From positions 1-33,157 of the forward strand of contig JAUXOC010000016.1 in assembly GCA_030682495.1 (NCBI GenBank): a DNA stretch of 33,157 bases, in the 5' to 3' direction. A program made the translations under genes and the position numbers. This document shows, piece by piece, positions 23,172-30,522 of the stretch. The stretch is from Alphaproteobacteria bacterium (lineage in GTDB: Bacteria; Pseudomonadota; Alphaproteobacteria; Micavibrionales; UBA2020). How positions within the stretch are numbered: position 1 is the stretch's first letter; each line of letters begins with the position of its first letter. Under the pieces are notes generated by a model. That model did not search any database and was not told the DNA's origin. It was given only the letters and a program-made list of their open reading frames with translations.

Positions 23172-23210
23172 AAGAGGACGGGAGAGTAGCCACTCCCGTC
23201 CTCTTTATTT
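23172..23210 (+). terminator. Rho-independent terminator after the helical protein gene
   Basis: An 11-bp stem, GAGGACGGGAG (23174-23184) with CTCCCGTCCTC (23193-23203), loop of 8, followed by TTTATTTTT. Confidence 0.92.
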
Positions 23211-23236
23211 TTGTGCTTTTGTAGAGTCGATAAAAT

Positions 23237-23268
23237 AAAAAAAGGGAGGCTGCGACGCCTCCCTTTTT
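23237..23268. terminator. bidirectional terminator, mainly for the Cys-rich gene
   Basis: GGGAGGC (23244-23250) pairs with GCCTCCC (23257-23263) around 6 bases, with A7 on the left and T5 on the right. It lies 22 bases past the minus-strand stop at 23290. Confidence 0.88.
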
Positions 23269-23289
23269 CTTTGCGTGATCGGCAGCGGT

Positions 23290-23496
23290 TTATTTCAAGC
23301 CGTCGATCATGCCTTTTTTGACTTCGATCACGTATTCGTCATCGGCGACGCGGCCCGACACCGCAGCCAGTGCGGCGGGCGAGAGTTTTTTGCCGATGAT
23401 GATATAGGTGTCCTGTTCCGTTTCAAGAACGGCAGGGCAGCCGCAGCCGCAATTGCCGCAGGCGAATGCGGGGGGGGTGATGTCGTTGAGTTTCAT
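23290..23496 (-). CDS. small Cys-rich protein, probable metal binder
   Basis: A 68-residue protein. A Cys cluster near the N-terminus (CGNCGCGCPAV, Cys13, 16, 18 and 20) is followed by a compact beta part (LETEQDTYIIIGKKL) and a short helical end. The CPAV...Y.IIGK pattern recalls small proteins found in several phyla, from memory. The Cys spacing suits metal or Fe-S binding. AAAGGA lies 9 bases before ATG 23496. It is third after the DUF2946-like and His-rich genes, with a 96-base gap, so a shared metal role is plausible. Confidence 0.8.
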   Translation of the reverse strand: MKLNDITPPAFACGNCGCGCPAVLETEQDTYIIIGKKLSPAALAAVSGRVADDEYVIEVKKGMIDGLK

Positions 23497-23592
23497 GGTC
23501 GTTTTCCTTTCAGGTGGTGTGTTGAGAGTAGTTTGCTTGTCTTCGGTGGTAAAGGGCAGAAATCAAGGCCGCACGCGCAGCCGTGGTTTTTA

Positions 23593-24327
23593 TCAGGGGT
23601 CTGGTGCCCGTGCTACGCGCACGGGTGGCGTTTCAGGTTTTGCGGGTGCCGCAGCAGGCGCGGGGGTGATGCACATGCCGTTCAGGTATTCACCCATCGA
23701 CATGCGCAGCATCGCCGCGCTTTCGCGCAGGCGTTTTTGCCCCTCTTCATCCTGCCGTGCGTAAAACGCGGCGGCAGCGGGGGAGAGGTTGTCGTTGATG
23801 CCCTTGGCCGCGCCATGATCGTGATGGTGGTGATCGTGCGGCTGGTGCATCTGGTGGTGCGGCGTGGGGTCTTTGTGGTGGTCGTGCCCGCCGCCATGAT
23901 GGTCGTGGCCACGGAACTGCATCAGCGCGGCAGAGGTCAAAAGCCCCACAATCGCGCTGCCGATCACAATCCGTTTTTCAAACGGTGTGGCCGTTTTTCC
24001 GCGCAGGCGGTGCCAGGCGTAAATCCCGCCCGCTGTCGCCGCAGCCCCAAAGGCCAGTGCCAGCGCCGAAACACCCGCCGTGGCTGTGGTCACGCCCGCC
24101 GCGGCAATCGCCAGCGGCGCAATGACGCAGCCGGCATGGCCGACGATAAAGCCCGCCGTGCCGGAGCCGGCGCAGGCGGCGCATTTTTTAAAGATACAGC
24201 GCAGAAACCCGCGGGGTTTTTCGGTTTTGTTGTCATTGTTGTTGTCATGGGCGGGCGGACAGGCGCAGGCAGGATCGCAGCCTGCGTTTACAGTATCCGG
24301 CCCCGCTTTTTTGTCGGGGGAAGTCAT
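23593..24327 (-). CDS. His- and Cys-rich membrane protein, probable metal handling
   Basis: A 244-residue protein. The N-terminus has Cys residues (AGCDPACACPP) and an Asn/Asp run, then FLRCIFKKCAACAGSG. A long hydrophobic hairpin follows (about 58-105) and a third span (RIVIGSAIVGLLTSAALMQF). A dense His/Asp region comes next (HDHHGGGHDHHKDPTPHHQM and on to HDHHHHDHG). The C-terminus is helical with a Pro/Ala tail. The Cys and His clusters on either side of the membrane segments suggest metal capture or transport (Cu, Zn, Ni or Co); this is inference. AAAGGA precedes ATG 24327. It lies 44 bases below the DUF2946-like gene and is probably co-transcribed with it. Confidence 0.82.
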   Translation of the reverse strand: MTSPDKKAGPDTVNAGCDPACACPPAHDNNNDNKTEKPRGFLRCIFKKCAACAGSGTAGFIVGHAGCVIAPLAIAAAGVTTATAGVSALALAFGAAATAGGIYAWHRLRGKTATPFEKRIVIGSAIVGLLTSAALMQFRGHDHHGGGHDHHKDPTPHHQMHQPHDHHHHDHGAAKGINDNLSPAAAAFYARQDEEGQKRLRESAAMLRMSMGEYLNGMCITPAPAAAPAKPETPPVRVARAPDP

Positions 24328-24371
24328 GGATTAAATCCTTTGCTGAAGACGGAAAATAAACCTACGTCGTC

Positions 24372-24776
24372 TCAGGAAAGGGGCGGTGCCTGTGCCTGCC
24401 ATGTTTTAAAGGAAGGCTTTGCGGCATTCACGGCATCCGCCGCAATAACATCACGTGCGGCCGTATAAACAAAAGGCACTGTCAGCGGCATCGCTGCGGG
24501 TGCATCCTGCGCGGCGACGGGGGCATAGAGGCAGAGGCTATGCACCGTTTCATCATGCGAAGGTGCATCTTGCGCGGCCGGGCTTTCAGGCGATTGCGCC
24601 GCAGGAACATAAACCGTTTTTTCGCCATAAGCGGTGCAGAGCACCAGCGGATAAAGCGTGCCATCCGGCGCGGCGGCGCGCGCGATATTGGGCATGAATC
24701 CGGCAGGGATGGCCGCTGCGATCAAAAGCGCGCAGACTAGTAAACTGCCCAGAATCTGTTTAAATGTCCCTCTCAT
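24372..24776 (-). CDS. DUF2946-like exported protein
   Basis: A 134-residue protein with a signal/anchor (GSLLVCALLIAAAIPAGFMP). The motifs around GFMPNIARA, YPLVLCTAYG and HSLCLYAPVA match the DUF2946 pattern of G(F/Y)MP, then a Cys after a hydrophobic strand, then a His-x-x-Cys motif. DUF2946 genes are often found with copper or cobalt resistance genes. The C-terminus is Ala/Pro-rich. ATG 24776 is chosen over the longer frame to 24842 because AAAAGG precedes it. It heads the His-rich and Cys-rich gene group. Confidence 0.75.
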   Translation of the reverse strand: MRGTFKQILGSLLVCALLIAAAIPAGFMPNIARAAAPDGTLYPLVLCTAYGEKTVYVPAAQSPESPAAQDAPSHDETVHSLCLYAPVAAQDAPAAMPLTVPFVYTAARDVIAADAVNAAKPSFKTWQAQAPPLS

Positions 24777-24849
24777 GCCGCCTTTTATAAGCCTGTTTGC
24801 GGAAAACCGCAATCGTTCCGTCGTATAAATAAAGGCAACCATTCATCCG

Positions 24850-24933
24850 TTGTCATTCCGAGCATCGCGAGGAATCTCCGGCCTCTCCTTTTGCCGCACC
24901 CTTCAAGATTCCTCGCGATGCTCGGAATGACAA
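24850..24933. repeat. perfect 28-bp inverted repeat, REP-like palindrome
   Basis: The left arm 24850-24877 and right arm 24906-24933 are exact reverse complements, separated by 28 bases. The core words are CATTCCGAGCATCGCGAGG and its complement. Such GTCATTCCGAG...GAGGAAT palindromes are interspersed repeats in many bacterial genomes. It sits between two genes and may also act as a transcription barrier. Confidence 0.9.
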
Positions 24934-24991
24934 TGTAAATATGGAGATGTTTATGACGCGGCGATCTGCAAGGCATCGCGCACGCGCAAAA

Positions 24992-25783
24992 TCAAAGCCT
25001 GCTTCTGCAAATTTCGTAAAGCATAATGCCGGTGGAAACCGCCAGATTGAGCGATTCCGTGCCGCCCGGCATCGGAATTTTTACCAGCTGGGTGCAGGCG
25101 GCGGTGATGTCGTCCGAGAGGCCGTTCTGTTCGCTGCCCATGACGAGCAGCAGCGGCAGGCGGTAATCGCCCGCACGGTAATCGGTATCGGTGCGCAGAT
25201 GCGTGCCCACGGCGCGCCCGCGCCAGTTTTTCAGCGCTGCCGCCGCTTCGGCACGGGTGGCGCGGATGATTTTCTGGCGGGCAAAGGCGCCGACCGTGGC
25301 GCGGATGGTTTCGGGGGCGAAGGGGTCGCAGGTCTGGCCGATCAGCACAACGCCCGCCGCGCCCACGGCATCGCTGGTGCGGATGATGGTACCCAGATTG
25401 CCCGGATCGCGGATATCTTCGAGGGCGGTCCAGAGCGCATCGGCCCCGCCGGTCATCTCGTCCATACTATATATACGCATGTCAAAGGCGGCGATGACGT
25501 CCTGCGTATTGTCACGTCCTGTGATCCGCCGCAAGAGCTCTTCGGGCATTTCCAGCATCTCGGTATCGGCATCTGTGCTCAAGGCTTCGGCGGCGGTGCG
25601 GGCATCGGGGGAGAAACAGAGCGTTTGTGCGCGCCAGCCCGCGGCCAGTGCCTCGGCAATATGGCGCAGGCCCTCGACGATAAACAGTCCGCTCTCGTCA
25701 CGGTGTTTTTTGAGCGCCAGCGACTTGAGTGCCTTGATGGCGGGATTGGCGGCGCTGGAGATATGTTTAACGGAACGCGGCAT
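24992..25783 (-). CDS. TrmH/SpoU-family RNA 2'-O-methyltransferase
   Basis: A 263-residue methyltransferase of the SPOUT superfamily that uses S-adenosylmethionine through a knotted fold. Motif 1 is DPGNLGTIIRTSDAVGA, motif 2 LLLVMGSEQNGLS, motif 3 IPMPGGTESLNLAVSTGIML. The N-terminal 80 residues form the usual substrate-binding domain (NPAIKALKSLALKKHRDESG). The target could be rRNA (RlmB-like) or tRNA and is not determinable here. ATG 25783 is chosen; GGAAAG lies upstream at rather long spacing, and a TTG at 25807 is in frame. It diverges from the DUF2339 gene. Confidence 0.94.
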   Translation of the reverse strand: MPRSVKHISSAANPAIKALKSLALKKHRDESGLFIVEGLRHIAEALAAGWRAQTLCFSPDARTAAEALSTDADTEMLEMPEELLRRITGRDNTQDVIAAFDMRIYSMDEMTGGADALWTALEDIRDPGNLGTIIRTSDAVGAAGVVLIGQTCDPFAPETIRATVGAFARQKIIRATRAEAAAALKNWRGRAVGTHLRTDTDYRAGDYRLPLLLVMGSEQNGLSDDITAACTQLVKIPMPGGTESLNLAVSTGIMLYEICRSRL

Positions 25784-25913
25784 GTTTTCGGTCTTTCCTT
25801 GCGGCAACTATAGCAGGGGTTTTCGTTTTTGGCGCGCTGTTTTGCGGCGATTGAGTTTTGCCGCGCCGCCCGATAAGCTGGGGGCAGGCATTTTTTTTAA
25901 AGGATAACGGCAT

Positions 25914-27863
25914 ATGGCGGCAATCGGTTTTCTTCTGGTCATTGGGTATTTGCTTTTGCCGATCATCGCCATCGTCTGGGCGCATCAAAACGGCCAGCGG
26001 CTTGACCGGCTGACGGCCAGCGTCGAAAAAATCCTCGGCGGCGCGGCGGGATTGCGGCGTGATACGCCTGCACCGCCCAAAACGGCCAGCGCGCCCGCGC
26101 CAGAGAAACAAGTGTCTGCGCCTCAAGAACAAGCACCCGAAAAAACAGCAGCCAAAAAAACAGCTCCTGCTGCCGCCGCACACACGCCGCGCCGCGACAG
26201 TGTTTTTGCAGATGAAACAGTCTACAGCGGCGCAGACGGCGAGATGTGGATGGATATCAACGATGCTCCCGCCGCCAAAACAGCCTACTTCGATTCAGCC
26301 GCCGCCCGCCGTGCAGAGGAAGAACGCGATTATTTTGACCGTCTCTGGCGCTGGACGGCCGAGAACTGGATGCTGGCAACCGGCGCGGTTTTCGTTCTGA
26401 TGTCGATCAGCTGGCTGGTGCGCTACGCCTTGATCGAAGAGATCATCAGTGCGGAAATGCGCATTGGGGCGGGGTTTGTCCTCGGTCTGCTGCTCGCCGC
26501 GCTGGGGCAGTGGCGCATGCGCAGCGATGCGCAGCAGGGCGCGATTTTTCTGGTGCTGGGCAGCGGTGCGGTCATGCTGACGATGTTTGCCGCGCGCGAA
26601 ATCTACGGGTTTTTTAGCCCGCCGGTGGCGCTGGGCGTGTCTTTTTTGACGGCGGTCTATGTGACGGCGCAGGCGATGCGCGCGCGGCTGCCCGCGCTGT
26701 CTTATGCAGGGCTGACACTGGCCATGCTTGCGCCCGCCATCACGCGCGCGCCCGATGTGTCTTTCTCGGGTCTGTTTGGTTATCTGGCGGTGGTGCTGGC
26801 CGCGACGCTCTGGGTTGTTTTGATGACGGGCTGGCGCAAAAATATCCTCTTTGCACTTGGTATGGTCACGTTTTACAGCTTTCCGTTTTGGGATAATCTG
26901 TCGCTGCTGCCGTCAAAAAATATCGGTCTGGCAACGGCTTTCGGTTTTGCCGCTGTGTTTTTTATCGCCGATATGGTCGGCCATTTCCGTGCGGTGCGAA
27001 ACGGCATCTGCGATGTGCTGATGCCGCTGCTGCTTGCCTTCTTCCTGACGCTCTGGATCACCGAAGCCGCGCCGCCGGATGTGCGCGCGCTATGGCTCTT
27101 GCTTTGGGCTTTTGTCTTTTTCGCGGGCTCGGCTATTTTGTCGAAACGCACGGGCGCGCAAAGCGTGTTTTATACCTATCTGGCTGTGGCCGGTGTATTG
27201 GTCGTGGCAACCACGATGGTCGAATTCCGCGGCGCGGCGCTGGTGGTGATGCTGACGCTGCAATCCGCGGCGCTGGTGCTGCTCTGCCGTCATGTGCTGA
27301 AAACGGCATCGGGTACAACGGCGGCGGCCTTTACGATGATTGTGCCGCTCTGCCTGGGTGTGGCCAGTATCGAGGCGCGGCATTGGGCGCAGGGTATCTG
27401 GCAGCCGCATGCGCTGGTGCTGCTCACGCTCGCGCTGGTGCCGCTGGCGCTCGCGTGGCATTTCCTGCGCCGCCCCGCCCTCTCCGCAGCCGAAAAGACG
27501 GGCGACCTGCCGCCGCATATGGCAGAGCTTTGCTTCTGGGTCGTCTCCGGTTCTCTCTATGGCTATGCCTTTATCTGGCGCGCGGTGCATGCCACGCTGG
27601 TGCTGGGTGATTTTGCGACCGCCCTTTGCATGATTGTCTATAGCATCATCGGCATCGCCGCCTATATGGCCGGCCACAGCCGCGGGCAGGTTTATCTGCG
27701 CTATTATGGTGGCGGGTTGATGGCGCTGGTGATCGGCAGGCTGCTGCTGGTCGATCTGCCCGCCATGCCGGTTGCGGCACGTATTGTGATGTTCTTCGGC
27801 GTCGGCGTACTGCTGCTCGGCACCGCCTTTATCAAATACCGCAAGAAGGATGTGGCGGGGTAG
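25914..27863 (+). CDS. DUF2339-family polytopic membrane protein
   Basis: A 649-residue protein. Residues 4-23 are a membrane helix (IGFLLVIGYLLLPIIAIVWA). A long Ala/Pro/Lys/Glu-rich cytoplasmic linker follows (about 45-145). The rest is many closely packed membrane segments (for example GAGFVLGLLLAALGQWRMRS, AAFTMIVPLCLGVASIEARH and IVMFFGVGVLLLGTAFIKYR), ending in a basic tail. This layout, and the final GGLMALVIGRLLLVDLPAM region, fits DUF2339, a widespread inner-membrane family of unknown function. It is somewhat shorter than many relatives (800-900 aa). AAAGGA precedes ATG 25914. Confidence 0.9.
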   Translation: MAAIGFLLVIGYLLLPIIAIVWAHQNGQRLDRLTASVEKILGGAAGLRRDTPAPPKTASAPAPEKQVSAPQEQAPEKTAAKKTAPAAAAHTPRRDSVFADETVYSGADGEMWMDINDAPAAKTAYFDSAAARRAEEERDYFDRLWRWTAENWMLATGAVFVLMSISWLVRYALIEEIISAEMRIGAGFVLGLLLAALGQWRMRSDAQQGAIFLVLGSGAVMLTMFAAREIYGFFSPPVALGVSFLTAVYVTAQAMRARLPALSYAGLTLAMLAPAITRAPDVSFSGLFGYLAVVLAATLWVVLMTGWRKNILFALGMVTFYSFPFWDNLSLLPSKNIGLATAFGFAAVFFIADMVGHFRAVRNGICDVLMPLLLAFFLTLWITEAAPPDVRALWLLLWAFVFFAGSAILSKRTGAQSVFYTYLAVAGVLVVATTMVEFRGAALVVMLTLQSAALVLLCRHVLKTASGTTAAAFTMIVPLCLGVASIEARHWAQGIWQPHALVLLTLALVPLALAWHFLRRPALSAAEKTGDLPPHMAELCFWVVSGSLYGYAFIWRAVHATLVLGDFATALCMIVYSIIGIAAYMAGHSRGQVYLRYYGGGLMALVIGRLLLVDLPAMPVAARIVMFFGVGVLLLGTAFIKYRKKDVAG

Positions 27864-27866
27864 AGC

Positions 27867-28415
27867 TTAAGGCGTAAACGTCCTGCCGTCGCGGCGCACC
27901 AGCGTTTGACCGCCTTGCGTCGGATAGAGCGGCACGGCTTTGTTCAGGTCACCGCTCGCGGCCTGCCAGCCTGCGACAGACGGATAATGGCTGGTGCTGG
28001 GGATATAGGTTGTAATCGGCACGTTGCCGGACATGGTTGTCATCGGGATCATGACTGTCTCGCTGTTGCAAGCGGCGTGGCGATTGAAACAGTCCTGCGC
28101 CGATGAATAAGAAACACTGGTCCCCAAAGAGCGGGCGATATCTTGCGCGACTTTTTGCGATGCACTGCAGGCTTCGGCGCTGTAGCCCCGTGTCTGACAG
28201 GCCGCAACCGAATTGAAAATCTCGCTACGGCCACTGTCTATTTCTTCGATGGTTTGTTTCAGCGCATCGTTGTTGCTCTGCGCATAGTAAACAAAAGGGG
28301 AGGCCAGCACGGCAGCGGCGCAGGTGACGAGCGCGGCCGTTTTTGCAAACGAAGCCACGGCGCTGCCCTCCATCGCCCAGTCGGCTAACCTGTCAAATGC
28401 ACGGCCGATACCCAT
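27867..28415 (-). CDS. DUF1190 (YgiB-like) protein
   Basis: A 182-residue protein with an N-terminal hydrophobic segment (AALVTCAAAVLASPFVYYAQ), a probable membrane anchor. The DUF1190 pattern follows: VAACQTRGYSAEACSASQKV, an Ala-rich helix, then QDCFNRHAACNSE, giving two Cys pairs. The C-terminal part is Thr/Ser/Pro-rich with TLVRRDGRTFTP at the end. YgiB-family proteins are of unknown role. GGGAG lies 7 bases before ATG 28415. Its stop is 4 bases from that of the convergent DUF2339 gene. Confidence 0.85.
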   Translation of the reverse strand: MGIGRAFDRLADWAMEGSAVASFAKTAALVTCAAAVLASPFVYYAQSNNDALKQTIEEIDSGRSEIFNSVAACQTRGYSAEACSASQKVAQDIARSLGTSVSYSSAQDCFNRHAACNSETVMIPMTTMSGNVPITTYIPSTSHYPSVAGWQAASGDLNKAVPLYPTQGGQTLVRRDGRTFTP

Positions 28416-28614
28416 GTGAAACTCCCTGCGTCGATTCTCTTCAAATCAGTAACTCAGATTATATATTATTTTCCGTAACAAATAAACGGAAGATGCTTTT
28501 ACCCTTTAAAAACAATAGTCTGTATTAAAGTACTTTCCCCGCCGTCTGCATATGTAGTGCTCTTGAGAGCGGGCTATATCGGGGCCGCAGAGCCGCGTCC
28601 TAAAGCAGAGTCTA

Positions 28615-28643
28615 TTGACATAATGCAAAATTCACGTTTATAG
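28615..28643 (+). promoter_or_regulatory. strong sigma70-type promoter with adjacent GANTC
   Basis: TTGACA (28615-28620), a 17-base spacer and TTATAG (28638-28643). GAGTC at 28609-28613 sits just before the -35. The predicted start is about 40 bases before ATG 28689. The preceding 28416-28614 is AT-rich, with no gene seen. Confidence 0.7.
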
Positions 28644-28688
28644 TCTCCCCATTGAAATCATCCGTTTCAGCTATTTGGAGTCGGCACA

Positions 28689-28784
28689 ATGCACAAGGGG
28701 CCGGAAATGTCGTCAAAGCCCGTCAGCGCCGCGGTAAATGACCAAAAGAGCCCAGCCGAGGAGCCGCAATATGTGTGTGTCTAA
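28689..28784 (+). CDS. small peptide gene, 31 aa
   Basis: It begins MHKGPEMSSKPVSAAVNDQK and ends PQYVCV. A GGAG lies 8 bases before the ATG and a good promoter lies just upstream. The peptide is hydrophilic, with Ser, Lys and Pro, and a Cys next to the end; there is no membrane segment. It is the first gene of a unit leading to the metallopeptidase 81 bases downstream. It may be a real small protein or a leader peptide controlling the next gene. Confidence 0.5.
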   Translation: MHKGPEMSSKPVSAAVNDQKSPAEEPQYVCV

Positions 28785-28865
28785 GCGGCGCGCGCCATCA
28801 AGTCCGGTGACAAGACGCTTCACAATGTCGGGTTATTGTTTCCGCCATCAGGGGATTAGAGGCTA

Positions 28866-29876
28866 ATGCAACAAACACTCACAGAAACATTCCACGATTC
28901 AGCCAAGGCTGCACGGGAGACTTTTCCGGAGAGGCTGGTGAATTTTGTACTCTTGCTGGACACGAAACAAACGCCCGTCTATGCCTCTCCCGAAATTGTG
29001 AACCATCTGACCCGTAGCGTGAATATCGTCAAAAGAGCGGTGGGCGATGTGGGCAAGACGATGGTACGCCTGAACGCTATCGGCCTCGCCTATCCTTATT
29101 ACAAGCTTGGGAGCAAGTACTCGAAACTCATCGCCCTCAGGGAAGATCCGCCGGGGCTGTATTATCCGCGTTTCACGCCTGAAATGCGCGCGGTCTATGT
29201 GCTGGCTCACGAGATCGGACATCATGTGGTGAAAAACGGGCTTGGGCTTGGCCATCTGGGCGAAAGCGCCGCGGATGCCTTTGCCGCGCTCCGGCACATC
29301 CAGCGCTTCGGCAGAGAAACCGATTATTTCAAGTTTTCCACCAAGGCCTACCAAGTCGTTTTAGGAACATCTCCCATCCATTACACTGCCAATGTTTTTG
29401 ATCGGGTCAAGGCATTGTCGTCAGAAAAGGATATCGAAAACCTGTCGCTGAAGGAAACGGCAGAACTGGCAGCGCAGGTGGCGCAGGAAAACCACTATGA
29501 CTCTAAAACTCTGAACAAGCTCACCCGAGCATTTCAGGGCGCCGCCTCCGTCTACCTCAAGACCTACGGCACAAGGCATAAGATTACCGATATGCTCTAT
29601 GCCAAAGACAAGGACGCCTATGCCCTGTTCGTACGTGAAACGGTAAAAGTCCTGCGCAACAACGCGGAAGATGACGATGTCCTTCTGGCCGGCCAACGGT
29701 TTTTAAGCTATCCCGCCCTGAAACGCTTCATCAAAAAAGGCGCAGGAAGCTCCCCCGAATTGCAGGAGGCGCTGGATTTCCTGAAACTCGATATGCAGTT
29801 TACGCCGACCAAGCCAGCTATGGCCGTACCGAGAACTCCGGCGACGTCCCGTAGCTCTGCGCCAACGATACGGTAA
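28866..29876 (+). CDS. zinc metallopeptidase-like protein (HEIGHH)
   Basis: A 336-residue protein with the zincin motif HEIGHH (His115, Glu116, His119) preceded by EMRAVYVLA, and a GESAADAFAALRHI motif whose Glu133, 14 residues after His119, can be the third ligand (gluzincin-like). There is no signal peptide. The second half is helical (SLKETAELAAQVAQENHYDS and YALFVRETVKVLRNNAEDDD), with a Thr/Ser/Pro-rich end. AGAGG lies 5 bases before ATG 28866. No known peptidase family was named with confidence. A 13-codon frame ends in a TAATG overlap with this start. Confidence 0.8.
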   Translation: MQQTLTETFHDSAKAARETFPERLVNFVLLLDTKQTPVYASPEIVNHLTRSVNIVKRAVGDVGKTMVRLNAIGLAYPYYKLGSKYSKLIALREDPPGLYYPRFTPEMRAVYVLAHEIGHHVVKNGLGLGHLGESAADAFAALRHIQRFGRETDYFKFSTKAYQVVLGTSPIHYTANVFDRVKALSSEKDIENLSLKETAELAAQVAQENHYDSKTLNKLTRAFQGAASVYLKTYGTRHKITDMLYAKDKDAYALFVRETVKVLRNNAEDDDVLLAGQRFLSYPALKRFIKKGAGSSPELQEALDFLKLDMQFTPTKPAMAVPRTPATSRSSAPTIR

Positions 29877-30048
29877 TCAGCTGGAGGAGGGCGGTTTCCA
29901 AAACGGAAGCCTGCCTAGGCAACATCATCGCCGCCCATGTATACAAGACCCATGTATATAAGGCCCATGTATATAAGACCCATGTATATAAGACAATGGC
30001 GATAGGCACGGCGATGGCAAGCAAGATTTGCTTATGTTGCGGCTTCAT
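29818..30048 (-). CDS. small membrane protein with (V/A)LYTW tandem repeats
   Basis: A 76-residue protein. After MKPQHKQ comes a hydrophobic run, ILLAIAVPIAIVLYTW, then three more LYTW units, then AAMMLPRQ and a helical, Ser/Gln-rich end. The repeat comes from a 15-bp DNA tandem. Support for a real gene: GAGGTG lies 6 bases before ATG 30048, and an AT-rich palindrome sits at the promoter position. Its last 59 bases overlap the end of the convergent metallopeptidase gene, which lowers confidence. Alternatively the frame is an accident of the repeat. No function is proposed. Confidence 0.52.
   Translation of the reverse strand: MKPQHKQILLAIAVPIAIVLYTWVLYTWALYTWVLYTWAAMMLPRQASVLETALLQLITVSLAQSYGTSPEFSVRP
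29934..29993. repeat. four 15-bp tandem units
   Basis: Four head-to-tail units of CCCATGTATATAAGA: units 3 and 4 are identical, unit 2 has one change, and unit 1 has one change. As 15 is a multiple of 3, copy-number change adds or removes five residues (LYTW plus V/A) without a frameshift. Confidence 0.93.
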
Positions 30049-30058
30049 GAAAACACCT

Positions 30059-30083
30059 CGTTTTATTTTATCAAAATAAAACG
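30059..30083. promoter_or_regulatory. 25-bp AT-rich palindrome
   Basis: CGTTTTATTTT and AAAATAAAACG are perfect 11-bp arms around ATC. It lies just above the ribosome site of the (V/A)LYTW gene, so it may be an operator; as RNA it would be a weak A/U hairpin. Confidence 0.55.
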
Positions 30084-30522
30084 GTCTCCAAATTTTTCTG
30101 GTGGCCGGAGTGTGATATCCATCGTGGGCGGCGTAGCGTATTCATGTGAACGCTATTGTATGCCGCCGCCGCGCTGACCGTCAGTTCGAGAGGCGTATCG
30201 GACTTACGAGTAGATACATGCTCACGAGCAGAGAGTCTAATGCCCAAGCAGCTATTTTTTGTGGCCGCTGGTTAGAGCGTGTCTTTAAGTGGGAGTTATT
30301 TCAGTAAAATATAGGGGGTTATGCCTTTGTCTTGCGCAGGGAGACGCGCTCTCATAAATAATAACGACGTTTTGGTTTAACGGCAAATTAACTGAAGGCG
30401 TGAAATAATTTAAGAATACAAAAACCCCATAGCTCCGACAACCCAACCTATTATCGCAAAAAATATTCAGGCAAGGCTTCCTGCCAAACCCAGCATTAGT
30501 CATTCAAAATAAGGGAGGCTTC
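30084..30522. other. 439-base region without a confident gene
   Basis: It is AT-rich. It holds an imperfect hairpin at 30127-30167 (GGCGGC/GCCGCC outer and TAGCGT/ACGCTA inner arms), the CtrA-type box at 30377-30392, and the ribosome site of the RHS gene (GGGAGG before 30523). A minus-strand frame of 72 codons at 30285-30503 has no ribosome site and was not accepted. Confidence 0.6.
30377..30392. promoter_or_regulatory. CtrA-type box upstream of the RHS gene
   Basis: TTAA-CGGCAAA-TTAAC, an exact match to the full CtrA consensus, about 130 bases before ATG 30523. Another TTAA lies at 30410-30413. Binding is inferred. Confidence 0.55.

Noticed and set aside
23275-24468. 397-codon plus-strand frame
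   Set aside because: Antisense to the Cys-rich and His-rich genes; no ribosome site and mirror-frame composition.
24785-24976. 63-codon frame on the minus strand
   Set aside because: It is a translation of the 28-bp inverted repeat; such frames recur wherever this palindrome type occurs.
29934-29993. CRISPR-like array
   Set aside because: Units are only 15 bp, directly adjacent without spacers.
30127-30167. attC-like or terminator hairpin
   Set aside because: Arms are imperfect with an unpaired bulge, there is no T run, and no integrase or core site is nearby.
30285-30503. 72-codon minus-strand frame in the gene-poor region
   Set aside because: No ribosome site, no recognisable signal, and it spans the CtrA-type box.
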